The translations under genes were made by a program, and so were the position numbers. 64,000 nucleotides of DNA, from NCBI RefSeq assembly GCF_006094435.1, contig NZ_CP034783.1, positions 585,001 through 649,000 of the forward strand. Reading direction: 5' to 3'. This document shows positions 56,284 through 64,000 of this stretch, in pieces. The notes beneath the pieces were generated by a model. The model was not told the DNA's origin, searched no databases, and worked only from the letters and a program-made list of their open reading frames with translations. Source of the stretch: Pseudomonas sp. MPC6. Its GTDB lineage: Bacteria > Pseudomonadota > Gammaproteobacteria > Pseudomonadales > Pseudomonadaceae. Position 1 is the first letter of the stretch. Each line of letters begins with the position of its first letter.

Positions 56284-57272
56284 TGCGCCGAGGCTTTGCC
56301 TTGGTGTGTGCGTTGCTGCTGACCTCGATGACGGTGGCTGCGCAGTCGGCGCCAGAATTGCGCCTGGTATCGGCACATGCCGTCGATGGCATGCGCGGCG
56401 GCAATCTGTCCGGGCTGGCCTGGTGCGGCAAGGATCTGTGGAGCGTATCCGACCGGGATGACGATCAGATTTACCGGCTCGATACCCGTGACCCTGTCTG
56501 GCAAGCCGAAGCCGTACACATCGATGTGCCTGCGGTGCCGGATAGCGGATTGCCCTGGGGGCTGCGCTCGCGGACGTGGGCCGCCTCATTCGCCCGTGGC
56601 GGGGATCTGGATTTCGAAGGCATTACCTGCGACAGCGCCGGTAATCGCTACATTGTCAGCGAGTCTCATGCGGCGGTGCTGCAAGTGCCGCCCACGGGTC
56701 CCGCCTCCTGGCTGAAGATCTCGCCGATCCTGGTTCGCGAAGCACGGGCCAGCGGCCTGTTGCTGAAATTCAATGCGCTGTTCGAAGGCCTGGCGATCAG
56801 TCCCGAAGGTGACCAATTGTGGTTGGCTGCCGAGCGCGAAAGCCGCGGGTTGCTGTTGATCAAACGCCAGCAAACCGTCTGGGACTGCGATGGCGGCTGT
56901 GTGCTACTGAGCGAGGCCGGGAAGGAAATGCAGCCCGCGCAATTCCCCGGTGCCAGGGCGATGCCGCGAGACTTTGCCGACCTGTCATGGTTCGACGGCA
57001 AGCTGTTTACCCTTGAGCGCAATGTTTTCGAGATCTGCCGCCGCGACGCGCAGACGGCCAAGGTCGAGCGCTGCTGGTCGTATGCCGCCGAGGCGTTGCA
57101 GGAAAATCGGCGTTACCCACAAGCCTATGGCCTGGAAGAAGCATTGATCGTGGACGCCGACGGTGCCTGGATTGGCATCGACAACAACAACGGTATACGC
57201 GCCGATGGCGAGGTCCGCCCGATCGTCATGCGCTTTGCCGCGCCTGAGGGTGGCTGGAGTGCCAAGTCATGA
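56283..57272 (+). CDS. Phytase-like esterase (PF13449-type) secreted protein
   Basis: 329 residues with a signal peptide (MRRGFALVCALLLTSMTVAAQS). It resembles the 'esterase-like activity of phytase' beta-propeller family: LSGLAWCGKDLWSVSDRD near the start, DFEGITCDSAGN and FNALFEGLAISPEGDQLWL in the middle, and DNNNGIRADGE at the end. Periplasmic location is inferred. Its ATG overlaps the parE stop by 1 bp and its stop overlaps the next gene by 4 bp. Confidence 0.82.
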   Translation: MRRGFALVCALLLTSMTVAAQSAPELRLVSAHAVDGMRGGNLSGLAWCGKDLWSVSDRDDDQIYRLDTRDPVWQAEAVHIDVPAVPDSGLPWGLRSRTWAASFARGGDLDFEGITCDSAGNRYIVSESHAAVLQVPPTGPASWLKISPILVREARASGLLLKFNALFEGLAISPEGDQLWLAAERESRGLLLIKRQQTVWDCDGGCVLLSEAGKEMQPAQFPGARAMPRDFADLSWFDGKLFTLERNVFEICRRDAQTAKVERCWSYAAEALQENRRYPQAYGLEEALIVDADGAWIGIDNNNGIRADGEVRPIVMRFAAPEGGWSAKS

Positions 57273-57793
57273 GTCGGCAACCGCCGGGCAAGCGCATCGG
57301 CCGGGTATTGATGGTGTTGGCGTGGTGCGCAGCGCTGTTTCTGGCCACGCGGTTTTTCGGGCAGTGGGAGCAGCGCCAGCAGAATCCCAACGCCGTTGTC
57401 AGCTCGGAACAGGGCGAAGGTTTTGTCGAAGTAAAACTTGCCAGCAACAATCAGGGACATTTTGTTGCCAGCGGCCAGATCAACGGTCAGCTGGTGGATT
57501 TCATGCTGGATACCGGGGCAACCGACGTGGCAATTCCCGGCGGTATGGCCGAACGGCTGAAACTGGAGAAGGGCTTCCCGGTGACCTTGAGCACGGCCAG
57601 CGGTCGTGCCGAGGGCTACCGGACCCGTATCGAGCGCCTGCAACTGGGCGACATTGTGCTGCGTGATGTGCGCGCCCTCGTCGTGCCAGGCCTGGACGGC
57701 AATCAAGTGCTGCTCGGGATGAGCGCGCTGAACAAACTTGAATTTACCCAGCGCGGTGGCACCATGCTGCTGCGCCAGACAACGAACCAATGA
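57269..57793 (+). CDS. Retropepsin-like aspartic protease, membrane-anchored
   Basis: 174 residues. One N-terminal hydrophobic segment (about 12-30) anchors a single aspartic-protease domain. The active-site motif [12 protein letters not shown] lies near residue 81, and [20 protein letters not shown] near the C-terminus is the family's second signature. As one domain it should act as a dimer. The target is unknown. It is 7 bp from parC. Confidence 0.85.
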   Translation: MSRQPPGKRIGRVLMVLAWCAALFLATRFFGQWEQRQQNPNAVVSSEQGEGFVEVKLASNNQGHFVASGQINGQLVDFMLDTGATDVAIPGGMAERLKLEKGFPVTLSTASGRAEGYRTRIERLQLGDIVLRDVRALVVPGLDGNQVLLGMSALNKLEFTQRGGTMLLRQTTNQ

Positions 57794-57800
57794 GGCCCGC

Positions 57801-60068
57801 ATGAGCGACTCCCTTGATCTCAGCCTGGACGGTGTAGAACGCCGGTCACTGGCTGACTTCACCGAAAATGCCTACCTCAACTACTCCATGTACGTGATCA
57901 TGGACCGTGCCTTGCCGCATATCGGCGACGGCCTGAAACCGGTACAGCGGCGCATCATCTACGCGATGAGCGAGTTGGGGCTGGACGCCGATTCCAAGCA
58001 CAAGAAATCGGCGCGTACCGTCGGTGACGTGCTCGGTAAATTCCACCCGCACGGCGACTCGGCCTGCTACGAAGCCATGGTCCTGATGGCCCAGCCGTTC
58101 AGCTACCGCTACACACTGGTCGACGGCCAGGGTAACTGGGGTGCGCCGGATGATCCCAAATCCTTCGCCGCCATGCGTTACACCGAAGCGCGGCTGTCGC
58201 GTTATTCCGAAGTGCTGCTCAGTGAGCTGGGCCAGGGCACGGCGGACTGGGGCCCGAACTTCGACGGTACCCTCGACGAGCCCCTGGTGTTGCCGGCGCG
58301 GTTGCCCAATATCCTGCTCAATGGCACCACCGGCATCGCCGTGGGCATGGCGACCGACGTACCGCCGCACAACCTGCGCGAAGTCGCCACCGCCTGCGTG
58401 CGTTTGCTCGATGAGCCCAAGGCCACGGTCGAACAGCTCTGCGAACATATCCAGGGCCCGGATTACCCGACCGAAGCGGAAATCATCACGCCCCGCGCCG
58501 ATTTGCTGAAAATGTACGAAACCGGCAAGGGCTCGGTCCGCATGCGTGCCGTGTACCACATCGAAGACGGCGACATCATCGTTACCGCGCTGCCGCATCA
58601 GGTCTCCGGTGCCAAGGTGCTGGAGCAGATCGCGGGCATGATGCAGGCCAAGCCGTCCAAGGCGCCGCAGATTGCTGACCTGCGCGACGAATCCGACCAC
58701 GAAAACCCGTGCCGGATCGTGATCATCCCCGGCGCCCGCAAAAACTTTGACCACGATGCCCTGATGCAACACCTGTTCGCCAGCACCGAGCTGGAGTCGA
58801 GCTACCGGGTCAACATCAACATCATCGGCCTGGATGGCAAGCCGCAGCTGAAAAACCTGCGTGCGTTGCTGGTCGAGTGGTTGCAATTCCGGGTTCAGAC
58901 CGTGCGTCGCCGCCTGCAATTCCGTCTGGACAAGGTCGAGCGTCGCCTGCACCTGTTGGACGGTTTGTTGATCGCCTACCTCAACCTGGATGAAGTGATC
59001 CACATCATCCGGACCGAGGAGCACCCGAAAGCGGCACTGATCGAGCGTTTCGCCCTGAGTGAAATCCAGGCCGACTACATTCTCGATACGCGCTTGCGTC
59101 AGTTGGCGCGACTGGAAGAAATGAAGCTGCGTGCCGAGCAGGATGAACTGCTCAAGGAACAGGCCAAGCTGCAAGCCCTGCTGGGCAGCGAAGCCAAGCT
59201 GAAAAAGCTGGTACGCACCGAGCTGATCAAGGACGCCGAAACCTACGGCGACGACCGTCGTTCGCCAATCGTCGAGCGCGCCGAGGCCAAGGCCTTGACC
59301 GAACACGATCTGTTGCCGAACGAGAAAGTGACCGTTGTGCTGTCGGAAAAAGGCTGGGTGCGCTCTGCCAAGGGCCATGAAATCGATGCCACCGGGCTTT
59401 CCTACAAGGCCGGGGATGGTTTCAAGGCCTTGGCACCCGGACGTTCCAACCAGTTTGCGGTGTTTATCGACTCCACTGGCCGCAGTTATTCGGTGGCCGC
59501 GCACACCTTGCCATCGGCCCGTGGCCAGGGCGAACCGTTGACCGGTCGTCTGACGCCGCCGCCGGGGGCGAGTTTCGAATGCGTGCTGATGCCGGAAGAC
59601 GATTCGCTGTACGTGATCGCCTCCGACGCCGGTTACGGGTTCGTGGTCAAGGGGGAAGACCTGCAAGCCAAGAACAAGGCGGGCAAGGCCTTGTTGAGCC
59701 TGCCGAACAACGCCAAGGTGATCCTGCCGCGACCGGTGGCCGATCGTGAACAGAACTGGCTGGCCTCGGTGACCACCGAAGGTCGCCTGCTGATCTTCAA
59801 GATCAGCGATCTGCCACAATTAAGTAAAGGTAAAGGCAATAAGATCATCGGGATTTCCGGTGAGCGTGTTGCCAGTCGCGAAGAATATGTCACGGACATC
59901 GCCGTTCTACCGGAAGGCGCGACCTTGGTGCTGCAAGCCGGAAAACGTACCTTGTCGCTGAAAGCGGACGACCTCGAACACTACAAAGGTGAGCGTGGGC
60001 GTCGTGGTAACAAATTGCCACGTGGCTTTCAAAGGGTGGATGCGCTGCTCGTCGAAAACCTCAATTAG
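57801..60068 (+). CDS. parC: DNA topoisomerase IV subunit A ParC
   Basis: 755 residues. ParC is the DNA-breaking half of topoisomerase IV. The catalytic Tyr127 is in [11 protein letters not shown]. The quinolone-resistance positions Ser87 and Glu91 ([12 protein letters not shown]) are wild type. The C-terminal beta-propeller runs from about 500. ATG 57801 is used; 21 earlier in-frame codons overlap the protease gene. A 10-bp inverted repeat (60083-60110) follows the stop. Confidence 0.97.
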   Translation: MSDSLDLSLDGVERRSLADFTENAYLNYSMYVIMDRALPHIGDGLKPVQRRIIYAMSELGLDADSKHKKSARTVGDVLGKFHPHGDSACYEAMVLMAQPFSYRYTLVDGQGNWGAPDDPKSFAAMRYTEARLSRYSEVLLSELGQGTADWGPNFDGTLDEPLVLPARLPNILLNGTTGIAVGMATDVPPHNLREVATACVRLLDEPKATVEQLCEHIQGPDYPTEAEIITPRADLLKMYETGKGSVRMRAVYHIEDGDIIVTALPHQVSGAKVLEQIAGMMQAKPSKAPQIADLRDESDHENPCRIVIIPGARKNFDHDALMQHLFASTELESSYRVNINIIGLDGKPQLKNLRALLVEWLQFRVQTVRRRLQFRLDKVERRLHLLDGLLIAYLNLDEVIHIIRTEEHPKAALIERFALSEIQADYILDTRLRQLARLEEMKLRAEQDELLKEQAKLQALLGSEAKLKKLVRTELIKDAETYGDDRRSPIVERAEAKALTEHDLLPNEKVTVVLSEKGWVRSAKGHEIDATGLSYKAGDGFKALAPGRSNQFAVFIDSTGRSYSVAAHTLPSARGQGEPLTGRLTPPPGASFECVLMPEDDSLYVIASDAGYGFVVKGEDLQAKNKAGKALLSLPNNAKVILPRPVADREQNWLASVTTEGRLLIFKISDLPQLSKGKGNKIIGISGERVASREEYVTDIAVLPEGATLVLQAGKRTLSLKADDLEHYKGERGRRGNKLPRGFQRVDALLVENLN

Positions 60069-60082
60069 GCGTCCTAGAGCGC

Positions 60083-60110
60083 TCGATCTACGATTTAACG
60101 CGTAGATCGA
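60083..60110. other. Hairpin downstream of parC
   Basis: TCGATCTACG pairs with CGTAGATCGA around eight bases, 14 bases past the stop. There is no T-run, so read-through to the next gene is possible. Confidence 0.55.
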
Positions 60111-60244
60111 CGCATTGGCGCTGGAGTCGGAACGCATATTCACGGATGATATGGCCTTTCAAGCGCCGGCGTGGTCGAGCGTTCTTCATATTTTTTGAGT
60201 TTTTTCACTGTGGTTAGCCTTGTGGCAACCACTTGGATGGGACG

Positions 60245-60958
60245 ATGACTGCTCTGCGCCTTCCGTTTATTTTGATGCTCGCCGGGGTCCTTGGCCTGGC
60301 GGGTTGCAGCGTTCACCAACCGGTGTCGCTGTATCAGCTGGACAGCGGAAGTCCGGCTCAGCCTGCGCAAAGCGCGGGCATGGCCGTATTGCTGGGTCCG
60401 GTGACCGTTGCCGATTATCTGCAGCGCGAAACCTTGTTGCAGCGTCAGCTCGATGGGAGCCTTCAGGCTGCCACTGATGGCCGATGGGCGGGTAGCCTTT
60501 CGTCCGATATCGATCAACTGTTGCTGCGTCAGGTAGCAGGGCATCTGGACAGCCAGCGCGTGGTGCTGGCGCCAGCGACGGTGGGTTTCACGCCGGATGT
60601 CCAGGTTCTGCTGACTATCACCCGCCTGGACTCGGGCGAGTCGCAACCGGCGATCCTCGATGCGCAATGGCGGCTGATCGACCGTCGTGGCCAGGTTCGC
60701 GATAACCGCATCATTCATCTGCAGGAACAGCATGCCGGCGGTACGGCGTCGCAGGTTCAAGCTCAGGGTATGTTGCTGCAGCGTCTGGCGGAGCAATTGT
60801 CGGTGGCGCTCAAGCCGCTGGCCAACCAGCCGCCGATTGCCGAAGCGCCACGCAAGCCTGCAGCCAAGGCTGCGGCACCTGCGGCGGAGCAGGACAAACG
60901 GCCGAAGATCCCGATGGCTTCGCCGATCCGCACGGATATGGAAGTGTTCAGGTTCTAG
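60245..60958 (+). CDS. PqiC-like ABC-transport auxiliary lipoprotein
   Basis: 237 residues. A lipoprotein signal (MTALRLPFILMLAGVLGLAGC, lipobox at Cys21) is followed by a PqiC/DUF330-type domain with SLYQLDSG, AVLLGPVTVADYLQRETLL and a long C-terminal helix. PqiC proteins normally work with PqiA/PqiB (MCE) in lipid transport between membranes; no such partner is in the window. The tail is Ala/Lys/Pro-rich. ATG 60245 is preferred over a TTG four codons earlier. Confidence 0.82.
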   Translation: MTALRLPFILMLAGVLGLAGCSVHQPVSLYQLDSGSPAQPAQSAGMAVLLGPVTVADYLQRETLLQRQLDGSLQAATDGRWAGSLSSDIDQLLLRQVAGHLDSQRVVLAPATVGFTPDVQVLLTITRLDSGESQPAILDAQWRLIDRRGQVRDNRIIHLQEQHAGGTASQVQAQGMLLQRLAEQLSVALKPLANQPPIAEAPRKPAAKAAAPAAEQDKRPKIPMASPIRTDMEVFRF

Positions 60959-60977
60959 GGTTGGAATGATCCAAGGC

Positions 60978-61000
60978 AAAGCCCGCGATGTGCGGGCTTT
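60978..61000 (+). terminator. Hairpin terminator after the PqiC-like gene
   Basis: AAAGCCCGC pairs with GCGGGCTTT over a 5-base loop, followed by GTTGTTT, 19 bases past the stop. Confidence 0.75.
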
Positions 61001-61043
61001 GTTGTTTCTGCGGGGTGAGATCTTCGGTGGTGCTGATGGCCTG

Positions 61044-61134
61044 TTCGCTGGCAAGCCAGCTCCTACAGGTATCATGTCGTACCCACATCGCGTGAACGAC
61101 ACGGCACCTGTAGGAGCTGGCTTGCCAGCGAAGA
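61044..61134. repeat. Inverted REP pair, outward-facing tails
   Basis: TTCGCTGGCAAGCCAGCTCC (from 61044) and GGAGCTGGCTTGCCAGCGAA (to 61132) are arranged with the TACAGG tails facing each other, the opposite order to other pairs in the window. Confidence 0.9.
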
Positions 61135-61150
61135 GGCCGGCACAGGCCAC

Positions 61151-61189
61151 AAAAAAAAAGCCCGCAGACGATCTCTCGTCCGCGGGCTT
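61151..61189 (-). terminator. Terminator of the YtjB/AhpA-like gene
   Basis: On the minus strand a GC-rich stem (AAGCCCGCGGACGA arms with one mismatch, 61159-61189) is followed by nine Ts. It lies 20 bases past the stop. Confidence 0.88.
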
Positions 61190-61209
61190 CTTCACATCAG
61201 GGCTAAGAT

Positions 61210-62739
61210 TTACGCCCGACGCTCATGCATCCGCGCCAATTGTCGCTCGAGCATCGACGGATAAGGCTCCATCAGCCGCTCTACGCAGCACGCGCCTTCC
61301 GGGCTGGCAATCGGCCGGATCCGGGCACGCTGACGGATCAGCGCGTCGTCACTGATCTTGCGCTCCACCAGCAGCAGGTTGCGGCTGTGTTGCGACAGGG
61401 CCAAGGCGTCCTGGGCCGATTCGGTCAGCAGCAGATCGATCTGGCTCATGCCGAACAATTCGTCGCCCAGGGTCAGGCCCAGCTGCAATTGCAGGGTGAT
61501 GCCGCTGTCCGCGACTTCGATCTGCAACTGATGGCCCAGAGCCCGCAGCAACTCACCGCAGCAAATGGCATTGGTCAGGTAATCGTCACCGCTGTCTTCG
61601 CTGTGGAACAGCATCAGCGTGCTGCCGTCGTTCAGGGTATGCAGTTCACTCTGGTAGAGCGACGCGGCTTGATCGAGGCAATCGCGATAGCGTTTGAGCA
61701 GTTCTTCCAGGCGCGTCCGGGGCAGGCGGCGCAGTTGCTCCTGTGCGCCCAGTTGCACGGCGAGCACGGCGCTGTGTTGCGGCACATTCGATGGCTTTGG
61801 TTTTACCAGCGCTTTCGGCGCACTGTCCGCAGCAACATCACGCAGATCGGCAAACGGGTCGTCGTCATCGTCATCGTCATCCTCGACGGTGCTGACAATG
61901 CGCCGCGGCGCAGGCTTCAAGGCGGCTACCGGGCGACTTTCGTCAAAGCTGGGGTCGCGCAGGTTGCGTACTTCAAAGGCCGGATCGGCTTCTTCGTCGT
62001 CGGCATCGTCGAACTCAGGCTCCGGTTCAGGTTCCGGCTCAACCGGTTCCGGCGCGAAGTCCGCGTGCAACTGGCGAGCCAGGTCGCCGATCTCGTCCTG
62101 ACGCTCGGTGCCTGGCGTGTATTCGTCGATATTGCGCAGCCACACGCGCAATTGCATCAGCGGCGTGGAAAGGTTGCGTCCCAGGCGCAGACTCAGAGCC
62201 AGCGACAAGGCCAGCAGAATGGCACTGAGAATGCCCATGCTTTGCAGGCTGATGGTCATCGGCTGCTGGAATTGATCCATGTCCAGACTGATGCGCAGTT
62301 GCCCGGCGGTCACGTCCTGAAACGTGATCTTGCTCTGGTACATGCCCTCGGCTTCGCCCAGCAGGCTGTGCTTGGGGCGCTGACCGGCTTCGGCGAGGAT
62401 GCGGTTATCCACGCTGTAGATGGCGGCGTGGGCCACCAGCTTGTTTTTGGTCAGGTTGTTGAGCAACACGTTAAGGCTGAGGATGTCGTTGGACACCAAC
62501 AGCTCCGTGGCCGACGTGGCGGTCTGGGTGGTCAGGCTTTCGCCCAGCGCATCCGCCTGCTCATGCATGGCCTGCTTGAACTGCAAACCCATCACGCAGG
62601 CGTAGATCACCAGGGCCAGAGCGACCAGGATCACGTTATGGCTGGCGATGCGCAATGCAATCGGTACACGGCGGTGGCGCAGTGCACGGAAGATCAGCAG
62701 AAAGAAGTTATCGGTTTTTACTGGCGTGGGCCGGTTCAC
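61210..62739 (-). CDS. YtjB/AhpA-like membrane protein with HAMP region
   Basis: 509 residues. Two membrane helices (about 30-50 and 168-188) bracket a periplasmic region. A HAMP-like segment LRLGRNLSTPLMQLRVWLRN follows, then a low-complexity acidic linker (EPEPEPEPEFDDADDEEAD and a run of eight Asp near 289-296). The C-terminal domain (about 320-509) looks like a degenerate cyclase/regulatory fold. It has no kinase or GGDEF motif. E. coli YtjB is also divergent from serB. Start is GTG 62739. Confidence 0.75.
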   Translation of the reverse strand: MNRPTPVKTDNFFLLIFRALRHRRVPIALRIASHNVILVALALVIYACVMGLQFKQAMHEQADALGESLTTQTATSATELLVSNDILSLNVLLNNLTKNKLVAHAAIYSVDNRILAEAGQRPKHSLLGEAEGMYQSKITFQDVTAGQLRISLDMDQFQQPMTISLQSMGILSAILLALSLALSLRLGRNLSTPLMQLRVWLRNIDEYTPGTERQDEIGDLARQLHADFAPEPVEPEPEPEPEFDDADDEEADPAFEVRNLRDPSFDESRPVAALKPAPRRIVSTVEDDDDDDDDPFADLRDVAADSAPKALVKPKPSNVPQHSAVLAVQLGAQEQLRRLPRTRLEELLKRYRDCLDQAASLYQSELHTLNDGSTLMLFHSEDSGDDYLTNAICCGELLRALGHQLQIEVADSGITLQLQLGLTLGDELFGMSQIDLLLTESAQDALALSQHSRNLLLVERKISDDALIRQRARIRPIASPEGACCVERLMEPYPSMLERQLARMHERRA

Positions 62740-62873
62740 TTGAGCTCGGCTCTTTGTCCGTGAAGTTGACGCGCAGTATAGCGACAGGCCCTAGACCGGC
62801 AAAGCGCTGACGGTGCCCGATGGTCACTGAATGTGGGTAGAATGCGGTTTTTTTCCACCTGCGGGGGTGCGCC
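62740..62873. promoter_or_regulatory. Divergent promoter region of serB
   Basis: TAGAAT at 62838-62843 is a candidate -10 for serB, about 30 bases before its start. A matching -35 is not clear. No other signal is seen. Confidence 0.4.

Positions 62874-64000
<1,127 letters not shown>

Noticed and set aside
57801..60068. Quinolone-resistance substitution in ParC
   Set aside because: Ser87 and Glu91 are the wild-type residues.

Overview
The window is a chromosomal segment of a Pseudomonas, most likely from the P. fluorescens group. The evidence is the high-GC coding style, the REP/REPIN repeats typical of that group, and a gene order that follows the P. aeruginosa PAO1 series from msrA-dipA-aceFE-glnE through the LPS core cluster to waaA, tolC, thiC, nudF-cpdA, parE-parC and serB (synteny is from memory, not from a search). 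Nearly all of the sequence is coding. I see no tRNA, rRNA, CRISPR array, phage, transposase or plasmid function.

Layout: (1) 1-5000, divergent putA (3' end outside the window) and putP, sharing a region with five PutA-type operator motifs. (2) 5100-9620, rlmJ, then msrA and the c-di-GMP phosphodiesterase dipA on the minus strand. (3) 9840-14940, aceE-aceF (pyruvate dehydrogenase E1 and a triple-lipoyl E2) on the minus strand, with two GntR/FadR-type palindromes in front of aceE, and glnE divergent. (4) 18050-39120, a large LPS core locus: waaF-waaC-waaG-waaP and three more kinase-like genes, a YceK-like lipoprotein, a carbamoyltransferase, wapH, a Mig-14-like gene, dnpA, ssg, two further glycosyltransferases, a reverse-strand kinase-like gene, waaL, msbA and hldE. 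Together these build, phosphorylate, carbamoylate, extend, ligate and export the lipid A-core. Most genes overlap start to stop, so translation is probably coupled. (5) 39360-46770, a minus-strand trio (hypothetical protein, aldo/keto reductase, FAD oxidoreductase), an SMR efflux gene with a divergent LysR regulator, waaA and a tolC-type outer-membrane channel. (6) 46900-50610, a TPP riboswitch, thiC and the putative HMP transporter cytX. (7) 50580-60960, a DUF3298 lipoprotein, then nudF, DUF1249, cpdA, a YqiA esterase, parE, a phytase-like esterase, a small retropepsin-like protease, parC and an orphan PqiC-like lipoprotein. (8) 61200-64000, a YtjB/AhpA-like membrane protein on the minus strand and divergent serB, which runs off the end.

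No clearly new system is visible. The observations most worth following are: kinase-like proteins in the LPS locus of which two lack the catalytic Asp; an outer-core segment between ssg and waaL that looks lower in GC and strain-variable; paired operators before aceE; REPINs in every non-overlapping convergent gap and in no divergent gap; and an 84-bp tandem duplication inside one REPIN.
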